DNA from: Phaeodactylibacter luteus | Lineage (GTDB): Bacteria; Bacteroidota; Bacteroidia; Chitinophagales; Saprospiraceae | Assembly (NCBI RefSeq): GCF_007993045.1 | Contig: NZ_VOOR01000001.1 | Location: forward strand, 1-64,000 | DNA length: 64,000 bases | Direction: 5' to 3' | In this document: one piece after another, positions 1 through 8,375 of the stretch | Numbering within the stretch: the first letter of the stretch is position 1 | Layout of the letters: each line of letters starts with the position of its first letter | Made by a program: the position numbers and the translations under genes | Notes under the pieces: generated by a model | Database searches by the model: none | What the model was told of the DNA's origin: nothing | What the model saw: only the letters and a program-made list of their open reading frames with translations

Positions 1-67
1 TTTAACGAAGAGTAGGCGGAAAAGAACGAAACTTGGGGTGGCAAGGATTTATGGCTTGAGGCACTAG
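1..67 (+). mobile_element. Family B MITE-like element, right part (cut by window edge)
   Basis: The sequence matches the last ~67 bases of the complete family B copies at 17194-17362 and 55366-55534, including the core AACGAAGAGTAG and the right terminal inverted repeat ending in CACTAG. The left part lies outside the window. The bases directly after it (from 68) continue as the right part of a family A repeat, so this B copy appears to sit in the first CTAG of a family A element (the GCGCTAGGCC site of intact copies). Confidence 0.8.
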
Positions 68-129
68 GCCAATGCCAGGATATTAAGCCTCAAAAGCACA
101 AACACCTGCGGCATTTTGGTTCACGCCCC
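64..129 (+). repeat. Family A dispersed repeat, right fragment
   Basis: Starting at CTAG (64-67) the sequence continues with GGCCAATGCCAGG and ends with the typical family A right end (CGGCATTTTGGTTCACGCC). The left part of this A copy would lie beyond the inserted B element, outside the window. It ends 24 bp before the stop codon of the ABC-F gene. Confidence 0.75.
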
Positions 130-152
130 TGTATTTTCATAGCCTTGGAGCG

Positions 153-2075
153 TTAATCTTCGTACTCCATCAGCTCCAGCTGAGCCATTTCCCATTTTTC
201 CATCGCCTCCTCCAATTCTTCTTTCTTGGCGTTGTGCTGCTGGGTAAAATCTGCAGCATCTTCCCGCAGGTAAAAGTCAGAGGAAGCCATTTCCTTTTCC
301 ATTTTGGCGATTTCCTCCTCGAGCTTCATCACTTTTTTCTCTGCACTGCTGATCGCACGCTGCATCCGCTTGCGGTCTTCATAGCTGAGCTCTGGCTTAG
401 CGGGCTTAGCAGAAGCATTAGCTGGCTTTCCTGAAGACTTGCTGATCTCCACGTCCCGCATATTATCGAGCTGTCTTTTCTCTAGGAAGAAGTTGACATC
501 GCCAAGGTGGTCGTGCAGTTTCCGGTCTCGGAACTCAATGGTACGGTTGGTCAGGCCTGCGAGGAACTCCCGGTCGTGAGAAACCACAATGAGGGTGCCA
601 TCATATTCTTGTATGGCCCGCTTGAGCACATCTTTGGAAATGATATCCAAGTGGTTGGTCGGCTCATCAAGCACCAGCAGGTTGAAAGGGCGAAGCAAAA
701 GGCAAGCCAGGGCCAAGCGTGCGCGCTCGCCACCGGAGAGCACCGACACTTTCTTCTCCACATCCTCGCCGCTAAACATGAACGCACCGAGGATGCTGCG
801 CACACGGGTGCGCATTTCGGCAGGCGCATAGTTCTCCATCGTCTCCAGCACGGTCAGCTTGGCGTGCAGGCTATCCGATTGGTTTTGGGCATAATAGCCG
901 ATTTCGACGTTGTGCCCGAGGTTGAGGTCTCCTGCGCTCAGTGTAAGCTCATTGACGATGATTTTCGCCAAAGTAGTCTTGCCCTGCCCATTCTGCCCTA
1001 CAAAAGCGACACGGTCGCCCCGGTCGAGCTTGAGGTCTACCTTATCGAGCACATTCAGCGTGCCATAGCTCTTGCTGACCCCCTTGGCGTCCAGCACAAC
1101 CTGGCCCGACCGGGGAGCAGGCGGGAATCGGAGGTTCATAGCTGCCGTATCGGCATCATCCACTTCTATGCGCTCTATTTTGTCGAGCTGTTTTTTCATG
1201 GACTGGGCCATTTTCGTTTTAGTGGCTTTGGCCATGAAGCGGTTGATGGTACGCTCTTTATCAGCGATGACCCTTTGCTGATTTTCGTAAGCGGCCATTT
1301 GCTGTTCGCGGCGCTCTTCCCGGAGGTGGACATACTCGCTGTACGCGGCTTTGTAATCAAACACCCGGCCCAGCTCCACCTCTACGGTGCGGGTCGTTAC
1401 ATTATCGAGGAATTGCTTATCGTGAGAAATGACAATGACCGCCCCGCTGTAATCACGCAAGAAGCGCTCCAGCCAGATGATAGATTCAATATCAAGGTGG
1501 TTGGTCGGCTCATCGAGCAGCAGGTAATCCGGGCGCTGCAGGAGCATTTTCGCCAGTTCGATCCGCATTTGCCACCCTCCGCTGAACTCATCCGTGAGGC
1601 GGCCCATGTCCGAAGGCTTGAAACCAAGGCCGGTGAGCACACGTTCGGCGTCGGCCTCCATGGTCTGCCCGCCCAAAAGCAAGAAACGGTCGTTGACCTC
1701 CGAGAACTCCTCGACCAGTTTAGCGTAGGAATCGCTTTCGTAATCGGTACGCACTTCGAACTCCCGGTTGATCTCAGCGATACGCTGCTCCATACGCCGG
1801 ACCTCGTCAAATGCGGTGAGGGCTTCTTGCATGACGGTTTTGCCCTTGGGCAATGACATTTCCTGATGGAGGAAGCCCAAGGTGCTACCGCTGGGCCTGT
1901 TGATGCTGCCTTCATGTGGGGACATAAAGCCCGCGATGATCTTCAGCAGTGTGGATTTGCCCGCTCCATTGCGCCCCACAAGGCCGACTTTATCCCGGTC
2001 GGGTATAATGAGGTTAATGTTCCCGAGCAGGGTACGGTCTCCGTATTTAACGAATATATTGTTGGCATTAATCAT
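153..2075 (-). CDS. ABC-F family ATPase (EttA/Uup/YdiF type)
   Basis: This is a soluble protein of 640 residues with two ATP-binding cassettes and no membrane segment, the layout of ABC-F translation factors that act on the ribosome. Cassette 1 has Walker A GRNGAGKST (residues 34-42) and a signature FSGGW near 165; cassette 2 has GQNGQGKTT near 356 and LSGGE near 444. Each cassette has the LLLDEPTNHLDI/LVLDEPTNHLDI Walker B region. A charged linker (about 240-300) separates the cassettes, and the C-terminal ~80 residues look like a coiled coil, as in Uup/YdiF. Whether it rescues stalled ribosomes or protects from an antibiotic cannot be read from the sequence. The gene is alone and divergent from the adhesin gene. 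A good TACCTTTG element lies upstream, and the leader contains a GC-rich hairpin (2099-2115). Confidence 0.93.
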   Translation of the reverse strand: MINANNIFVKYGDRTLLGNINLIIPDRDKVGLVGRNGAGKSTLLKIIAGFMSPHEGSINRPSGSTLGFLHQEMSLPKGKTVMQEALTAFDEVRRMEQRIAEINREFEVRTDYESDSYAKLVEEFSEVNDRFLLLGGQTMEADAERVLTGLGFKPSDMGRLTDEFSGGWQMRIELAKMLLQRPDYLLLDEPTNHLDIESIIWLERFLRDYSGAVIVISHDKQFLDNVTTRTVEVELGRVFDYKAAYSEYVHLREERREQQMAAYENQQRVIADKERTINRFMAKATKTKMAQSMKKQLDKIERIEVDDADTAAMNLRFPPAPRSGQVVLDAKGVSKSYGTLNVLDKVDLKLDRGDRVAFVGQNGQGKTTLAKIIVNELTLSAGDLNLGHNVEIGYYAQNQSDSLHAKLTVLETMENYAPAEMRTRVRSILGAFMFSGEDVEKKVSVLSGGERARLALACLLLRPFNLLVLDEPTNHLDIISKDVLKRAIQEYDGTLIVVSHDREFLAGLTNRTIEFRDRKLHDHLGDVNFFLEKRQLDNMRDVEISKSSGKPANASAKPAKPELSYEDRKRMQRAISSAEKKVMKLEEEIAKMEKEMASSDFYLREDAADFTQQHNAKKEELEEAMEKWEMAQLELMEYED

Positions 2076-2117
2076 AGCACAGGTTCAATCTTTTAGCCCC
2101 GGGCTGGGCCCGGGCCA

Positions 2118-2125
2118 CAAAGGTA
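2118..2125 (-). promoter_or_regulatory. -7 element (TAnnTTTG) of the ABC-F gene
   Basis: On the minus strand this reads TACCTTTG, an exact match to the Bacteroidota -7 consensus TAnnTTTG, 43 bp before the ATG at 2075. I see no clear TTG -33 element at the right distance. A perfect 7-bp dyad (CCCGGGC/GCCCGGG, 2099-2115) would lie at or near the 5' end of the transcript. Confidence 0.5.
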
Positions 2126-2185
2126 AAGGATATTTTCAGGGCAGGGAAGAATTGACTGCTGATACCTGTGATTCCTTTCACCTCG

Positions 2186-2218
2186 TTTATCAAGTCTGTA
2201 AGAATATGGTTACTTTTG
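2186..2218 (+). promoter_or_regulatory. Candidate promoter of the SprB-like adhesin gene
   Basis: TACTTTTG at 2211-2218 fits TAnnTTTG exactly. Upstream, TTTA at 2186-2189 is one base off the TTTG -33 element with a 21-nt spacer. If used, the mRNA leader would be about 185 nt before the chosen ATG at 2409. I see no other structure in the 2126-2408 gap. Confidence 0.4.
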
Positions 2219-2408
2219 ATACGATTAACCCCAACCGACACCAAGGCTGTATTCAGAGCGGCACCCGTTTTTTTGCCAGCAGAGCCTCCTTTTGGCAAGG
2301 CGGTGCTGTACGGGCAGCCGCTTAAGCAGTAATACATTTAAAGTGAGAAAAAGGCGCTGCCCCCATCAGGCCCGCAACCCGCTGATGGCTGTGCCAAACA
2401 CGCACCAA

Positions 2409-5400
2409 ATGAACACCCAATACACTCAAATACTTGGCTTTTGCCTTATTGCCGCCCTTGGGCTCTCCTACTCTGCTGATGCACAAGGTATTGTAGTCAA
2501 TAATCCTGCCTGCGACATTGGACTGACCTTGCGGGACGGGAGCTGCGACCCAGCCCTTAACGTGGTCCCTGACCCCAACCGCATCGTCATCAATGTAAAC
2601 AATGCGCCTGGCACAGCTTTGGGGGCAGATGTTGCCTTGCAGGAAGTACAGCTGATCATCCGCCATACTTGGGCAAACGACTTAGACATCAGCCTGCGCT
2701 CGCCAGCTGGCACGGAAATCGTTCTTACCTCTGATAACGGAGGAGGAGATGACAACTACGGGGACCCCAGCCTGCCCGGCTGCACAGCTCCGGCCCGGCT
2801 GAGCATGGGCTCTTGTTCACGCGTTGAAGACGGGCTGCCCCCATTCACCGCTACCGTCTACCGCCCTGAGGAGAGCCTATACCATTTCAACGATGGCTTT
2901 ACCGACCCCAACGGTTTTTGGGAGCTGATCATTTGCGATGACGCAGCCGGCGACATCGGGCGGCTCGAGTACGTCAGCCTGGTCTTTGCCCCTATCAGCT
3001 GCCTGCCCGTAGATGCCTTAAATATTTTGAGCGTAGATACCACCGCGGTCACCCTCTCGTGGGCCCCAGAGAGCAGCTGTGGCACGACCTACCTGGAGTA
3101 TGGGCTGCCGGGATTTGCACCTGGAGCAGGCGATACCCCGGGCGAAGGCACTGTTGTGGAGCTCAATGGCTGCCCCCCCTTCACCATTTCCGGGCTGGCA
3201 GCAGATACCCCCTACGAATTTTACGCCCGCTCGAGCTGTGGGGGCCCCATCTCCGTCAATGCCTGCCCCGCTGAAGCCACTACCGGATGCGCCCCGCCCC
3301 CCATTAGCCTACTAGAAAGCTTTGAGGAGGAAGCCCTTTGTGGCAACCTTTGCAGCAGCCCCTGCAGCCTTATGGGCTTTTGGCAAAATACGCCTTTGAA
3401 CGACTATGACTGGCTGGCCAGCACCGGGCCTACCCCCACCGCAGGCACTGGGCCCAATAGCGGGCTGGGCGCCGGGCAGTACATCTACTTGGAAGCCTCT
3501 GGCGCGACCTGTGGCTTTGGGAAAACCGCTTATCTGGAGTCTGGCTGCTTTGTCTTGGACAAGCAGGGCACCGATACCTGCCATTTTGCCTTCAGCTACC
3601 ACATGCAAGGCGATGGCATTGGGCGGCTACGGCTGGAAGTTTCCGAAGATGGCGGCTTCAACTGGGCACCGCTCTGGCAAGCCACCGGGGAACAAAGCCC
3701 TGACTGGCAGACCGCCTACATCGGGCTGGGAGATTACCCTGACGGGGATACGCTCCGGCTGCGCTTTGTGGGCGAAGAAGGGGTCAATGCACGAGGCGAC
3801 ATCGCACTGGACGAGCTCCGCTTCCACGGGTCAATGCCCTTGGGCACTCCTGATTTGGTTTTCTACACTGATCTGGATGGGGATGGCTTTGGAGATGATG
3901 CCCTTCCGGTAAAAAGCTGCAGCAGTGCGCCGCCTCCTGGGTTCTCTGCTTTGGGCGGGGACTGCGACGACAGCGACCCTGCTATCAACCCGGGCGCACC
4001 GGAAACCCCCTGTAACAGCACAGACGAGAACTGCAACGGCACAACCGACGAGAACCTGCTCCCGCCTCCGGTGGTCACTCATGACACCATTTGCTCCGGC
4101 GAGGCTGCACTGCTGACGGCTTCGCCCAACTTTGACAAATTCATTTTCTGGTACTCCACTCCAGACGGGGATGACTTTGCAGGCTTTGGCAATTCCTTTG
4201 CCCCTTCGCAGGCGCTGGTCAACAATGGGCCGGCCCCTGTCATTTATGAGTTTTATGCCGAAGAGAGCGACTTGGTGTGTACCTCTGCCGAACGGGCTGT
4301 CGCCCGGGTAGTCGTCAACCCCACGCCCAACACTTCGCAAGCCACCGTGCCTTCCCTTTGCCCGGGTGATTCTATTGACTTGGCGGGCATTGTGTTCTCA
4401 GATGAGCACCTGACCGGCAGTGCCTATACCTTCCACAGCGGGCTGCCCGCCACGCCGGGCAATCAGCTGGCCAATACCACAGTAAGTGCTGATGGCGCCT
4501 ACTACTACATGGCTACCTCACCTTCAGGCTGTAGCGAATCCCGCCTGCTCACCTTTGATGCCCGGCCAGGGCCTGTGCTTTCCTTTTCCCCATCCGATTC
4601 GATTATGCTCTGCCAGGAAGCTACGGCAAATGCCCTAGTGCAGGCAAGCGGAGGCGGAGGCGGCTTTAGCTATCAATGGTCTACTGGCAGCACCTCACCG
4701 GAGATCGCTCTAGCGGGCAACCCGGATGCCGGCGTACGTGAAGCCTATTCCATAACCGTTACGGATGGGCAGGGCTGCTTCTCGGTTGACAGCCTGATCT
4801 TGCAAACTACTGTCAGCGTAGATTCTGTTCGGGTCCAAACCCAAGGTGTGTCGGACTGTAGCGGGCAGGACGGGCAGCTTACCCTGACCCCCCTTGACGG
4901 AGCCCCTCCTTATGCTTACAGCTGGTTCAGCTCCAATGGGGTGCAGGGGGATACGTCGGGCCTGGCAGGAGCGCTGACCCTTTCCAACCTTCCCCAAGGC
5001 GCTTACCGGGTCACCATAACGGATAGCTCGCCAGAAGGCTGCGAACGAGTGCTGCGCTCCATACTTATCGGTGGCCCGGGCACAGCCATACAAGTGCCAG
5101 AAATAACGCCCGTTTCCTGTGCAGGCCTTGCCGATGGGCAAATCTGTATCCCCACTACTGGGGGCAGCCCTGTATTTGAATGGAGCAATGGGGCAGCAGG
5201 CCCTTGTATCGACAACCTTACCGGAGGCCAATACAGTGTAACCGTAACCGATGGGGCTTGTACTTACCTCCTCGACAGCCTTGATGTACCGTCGCCTGTA
5301 CCTCTGCAAACCGTATTTGACGCGGTGCAGCCAAGCTGCGCAAACACAACGGACGGTGCGATTACCGCACTTGCACTAGGCGGATCCCCGCCCTATGCGT

Positions 5401-8375
5401 ATTTGTGGAGCAATAACATCAACTTCCCTGACCCATTTGGGCTCGAAGCCGGTATGTACACAGTGACCGTTACAGACAGCCGGGGCTGCCAATTGGCGTC
5501 AGACTATCTGCTCGAAGCGCCTATGCCGCTTGACATACAGCTCACCCGGCAGTCCTCTACGAGCTGTGCAGGAGACAGCAACGGCCTGCTTCAGGTAGAC
5601 GGGGCAGGAGGGACGCCCCCCTATGCATACGCTTGGGGCAACGGAGCTTCTTCCCCCCTCCTGCTTAACCTGGCACCGGGAAGCTATCCTGTTACGGTGA
5701 CCGATTTTAACGGCTGCAGCCAAGCGGCCTCTTTTGTGGTTGCTTCGCCTGCGCCGGTAGAGACAGATGTGCTCGAGGTCAAGCACCCTAGCTGCAAGGG
5801 GGAAAAAGATGGCCTCATTATCGTACGGGGGCAAGGTGGCACCCCTCCCTATTCTTATGCGTGGAGCAACAATCTGCCACCGGACAGCATTCAGCTAGAT
5901 TTGCCGGAAGGCCGGTATGAAGTCATCATTACAGATGCCAACAACTGTGCCAGCGATACCCTATCCATTACCCTGACCGCCGTTTCCCAACTGGGGCTTC
6001 AAGCCACGGTCGTGCCGCCCTTCTGTGAAGGCTTGGCAGCAGGCAGCATCGCCCTATCCCCTACCGGGGCCGCCCCTTATACCTACTTATGGGCAAGTGG
6101 GGATACCACCGCTCAACGGACAGGGCTGAGCACAGGCACTTACCAAGTTTTGATTGAAGACGAGGAAGGCTGCCAGCTGGATACGGCCCTTACGATCACG
6201 GCGCCACAAGTTTTCTCAGGGATGGCGAATTTGGTGCAGCCTGCCTGCTTCAACAGCATGGACGGAGTGGCGAACGTAACGGTGGTCAATGCGCCGGGCG
6301 CGCCATCCCCTTTGCCCCCCTATCAGTTTGAATGGAACGATGGGGAAACTGGGCCAGGCCGGGTGGGCATGCCAGATGGTGTCTATGCGGTGAGCATAAC
6401 GGATAGCCGGGGCTGTCAGCTAGTACTTGACAGCCTCTCCATAGATAGCCCAGACCGCTTGGAAGCGGGGCAGGAAGCCCTGGGCGAAATCGTTTGCCAT
6501 GGCGAGCAAAATGGATTTATCGAAGTGGCCACACGTGGCGGCACCCCGCCCTACTTATTTAACTGGGTAGGCGAAAACATTCAAACGGAAGACATCTTCG
6601 GGCTCGGGGCAGGGAGCTACCGTTTGGTCATAGCTGACCAGAATGGCTGCTCTTTTGATACGACCTTCCTCTTGAGCCAGCCCTCCCCCCTCAATCTTGG
6701 CTTAACAGTAGACGCCGAGGATATCTGTGAAGGCGGCAGAGTGTTGGGCATCTACTCCACAATAAGCGGCGGAACCCCACCTTATAGCCTGCAATGGAGC
6801 AACGGGGAAACGGTCTCTGGCATAATTGACCCTGCCCCAGCCGATTACCAGCTTACCGTCACTGACGCCAACAATTGTATGCAGGCTTCCCGTCAGGTAA
6901 AGGTAAAAGAAGTGACTCCGCCCTTTGAGCTGATGGCTTTTGAGACCGAAGATATCAGCTGCAATGGGCAGGCCAACGGATGCGCCACAGCTGTAGTCTC
7001 AGGTGGCTCTTCTCTGTACCGCTATCACTTCAGCAACGGGCATATCTCAGTAAGTGATTCTTCACAGTCGACTATCTGTGGGCTTTCGCCCGGCAATTAC
7101 CAAGTGACGGTGACAGACTTGTCTACCGGCTGCAATGCCAGCTCACCCCTGACACCTTTATCACAGCCGGCCCCTCTGACCCTGGTAAGAGACAGCGTAA
7201 GGCAAATCAAGTGCTTTGGCAGTTCTACAGGTGGGATATTTACGAGCGCAGCCGGTGGGACCATGCCCTATTCCTACACTTGGTTTGACAGCGAGAACAA
7301 CAGTTTCGACGGAGATGGCGACCTGACCGGCCTTCCTGCCGGGAGCTATACCGGCATCATCATAGACGAGAACGGCTGTACGGCCTCTATTACCGCTATG
7401 ATCGCGCCCCAATATGGTGCGATCGGCTCCACCCTGGCCAGTACTACTCCTGCTGCCTGCCGTGGGGACAGTACCGGGGCATTGGACGTACAGATCAGCG
7501 GGGGCTTGCCTCCTTATACCTATGCCTGGAGCAATGGCAGCACCCAACAAGACCTGACCGGTGTGCCAGCAGGCATCTATGCGCTTACGGTCACTGATGC
7601 AGCAGGCTGTATCGCCCCACTAGGCTCCTACCCAATTGGGCAGCCAGATTCTGCGCTTGTTTTAACCCAGGCAGTCATTGACTCTGTGCAATGCGCTGGC
7701 AGTGCAGATGGATTCATCTCGGTTGCCGCTGCCGGAGGCCAGCCGCCGTATACCTATGAGTGGCTTTATGAAAGCAACCTCCTCCCGGTGGCTTCCCCCG
7801 TCTTGGCCAACCGGCCGCAAGGGGCCTATCAGCTCAACCTGATAGACCAAAACGGGTGTTTGAAGCAATTTGACTTTAACTTGCCGGAGCCGCTGCCACT
7901 TCAGGTAGGGATACAGCAAACCAGCCTGCCCCCGAGCGCTGTAGCGATAGTCGATGGGGGCACTTTGCCCTATGAGGTCACTTGGAGCGATGGGACTACC
8001 GGAGATACCCTAGTGCTTTCTGAGACTGGAGTGTATGGGTATACCGTTAGGGATGGGAATGGCTGTGAGCTGATGTACGAAGAGCTGCTTGTCCAAGCCC
8101 ATGAGGAGCCGGGCAAAGGCACAGGGGGCTTGCTCTTCCCCAACCCAGCGAGCCATGAAGTTTGGTTTCAGTACAGTTTGAACAGCCCGGAGCCACTGCG
8201 GCTGCAGCTCTACGATGCCAAAGGTGTGCTGGCCAAGGACTTACAGGTCCTACCTGCTAACCGGCAGCTGAAAACAAGGGTAAGCCTTGATCAGCTGCCT
8301 GAAGGGGTGTATTGGTTTGTCGCCTACTCGGGGCGGGAGCAGATTTATGCGGCCCCGCTTGTTATTACTCGATGA
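2409..8375 (+). CDS. SprB-repeat surface adhesin with T9SS sorting domain
   Basis: This very large secreted protein (1,988 residues from this start) probably works as a cell-surface adhesin, in gliding or attachment. I chose the ATG at 2409 because it gives a clean signal peptide (ILGFCLIAALGLSYSADAQG); the frame is open back to 2292. Visible parts in order: a P-domain-like region (~25-175), a fibronectin III-like region (~185-275), a MAM-like region rich in Cys (~280-470), a DLDGDGFGDD...CDDSDPAINPGAP metal-binding motif of the MopE type (~477-545), then about 15 SprB-type repeats of ~70-80 residues (~715-1885), each with a TPPYxYxWSNG turn and a YxVTVTDxNGC end. The last ~75 residues (LFPNPASHEV...GVYWFVAY) form a type A T9SS C-terminal sorting domain. 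It overlaps the convergent PorE-like gene by 11 bp. Confidence 0.92.
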   Translation: MNTQYTQILGFCLIAALGLSYSADAQGIVVNNPACDIGLTLRDGSCDPALNVVPDPNRIVINVNNAPGTALGADVALQEVQLIIRHTWANDLDISLRSPAGTEIVLTSDNGGGDDNYGDPSLPGCTAPARLSMGSCSRVEDGLPPFTATVYRPEESLYHFNDGFTDPNGFWELIICDDAAGDIGRLEYVSLVFAPISCLPVDALNILSVDTTAVTLSWAPESSCGTTYLEYGLPGFAPGAGDTPGEGTVVELNGCPPFTISGLAADTPYEFYARSSCGGPISVNACPAEATTGCAPPPISLLESFEEEALCGNLCSSPCSLMGFWQNTPLNDYDWLASTGPTPTAGTGPNSGLGAGQYIYLEASGATCGFGKTAYLESGCFVLDKQGTDTCHFAFSYHMQGDGIGRLRLEVSEDGGFNWAPLWQATGEQSPDWQTAYIGLGDYPDGDTLRLRFVGEEGVNARGDIALDELRFHGSMPLGTPDLVFYTDLDGDGFGDDALPVKSCSSAPPPGFSALGGDCDDSDPAINPGAPETPCNSTDENCNGTTDENLLPPPVVTHDTICSGEAALLTASPNFDKFIFWYSTPDGDDFAGFGNSFAPSQALVNNGPAPVIYEFYAEESDLVCTSAERAVARVVVNPTPNTSQATVPSLCPGDSIDLAGIVFSDEHLTGSAYTFHSGLPATPGNQLANTTVSADGAYYYMATSPSGCSESRLLTFDARPGPVLSFSPSDSIMLCQEATANALVQASGGGGGFSYQWSTGSTSPEIALAGNPDAGVREAYSITVTDGQGCFSVDSLILQTTVSVDSVRVQTQGVSDCSGQDGQLTLTPLDGAPPYAYSWFSSNGVQGDTSGLAGALTLSNLPQGAYRVTITDSSPEGCERVLRSILIGGPGTAIQVPEITPVSCAGLADGQICIPTTGGSPVFEWSNGAAGPCIDNLTGGQYSVTVTDGACTYLLDSLDVPSPVPLQTVFDAVQPSCANTTDGAITALALGGSPPYAYLWSNNINFPDPFGLEAGMYTVTVTDSRGCQLASDYLLEAPMPLDIQLTRQSSTSCAGDSNGLLQVDGAGGTPPYAYAWGNGASSPLLLNLAPGSYPVTVTDFNGCSQAASFVVASPAPVETDVLEVKHPSCKGEKDGLIIVRGQGGTPPYSYAWSNNLPPDSIQLDLPEGRYEVIITDANNCASDTLSITLTAVSQLGLQATVVPPFCEGLAAGSIALSPTGAAPYTYLWASGDTTAQRTGLSTGTYQVLIEDEEGCQLDTALTITAPQVFSGMANLVQPACFNSMDGVANVTVVNAPGAPSPLPPYQFEWNDGETGPGRVGMPDGVYAVSITDSRGCQLVLDSLSIDSPDRLEAGQEALGEIVCHGEQNGFIEVATRGGTPPYLFNWVGENIQTEDIFGLGAGSYRLVIADQNGCSFDTTFLLSQPSPLNLGLTVDAEDICEGGRVLGIYSTISGGTPPYSLQWSNGETVSGIIDPAPADYQLTVTDANNCMQASRQVKVKEVTPPFELMAFETEDISCNGQANGCATAVVSGGSSLYRYHFSNGHISVSDSSQSTICGLSPGNYQVTVTDLSTGCNASSPLTPLSQPAPLTLVRDSVRQIKCFGSSTGGIFTSAAGGTMPYSYTWFDSENNSFDGDGDLTGLPAGSYTGIIIDENGCTASITAMIAPQYGAIGSTLASTTPAACRGDSTGALDVQISGGLPPYTYAWSNGSTQQDLTGVPAGIYALTVTDAAGCIAPLGSYPIGQPDSALVLTQAVIDSVQCAGSADGFISVAAAGGQPPYTYEWLYESNLLPVASPVLANRPQGAYQLNLIDQNGCLKQFDFNLPEPLPLQVGIQQTSLPPSAVAIVDGGTLPYEVTWSDGTTGDTLVLSETGVYGYTVRDGNGCELMYEELLVQAHEEPGKGTGGLLFPNPASHEVWFQYSLNSPEPLRLQLYDAKGVLAKDLQVLPANRQLKTRVSLDQLPEGVYWFVAYSGREQIYAAPLVITR

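Noticed and set aside
507-1856. 449-codon plus-strand frame opposite the ABC-F gene
   Set aside because: It is the reverse-strand shadow of a well-supported ABC-F gene. Its peptide has no motif and the minus frame holds all Walker and signature motifs.
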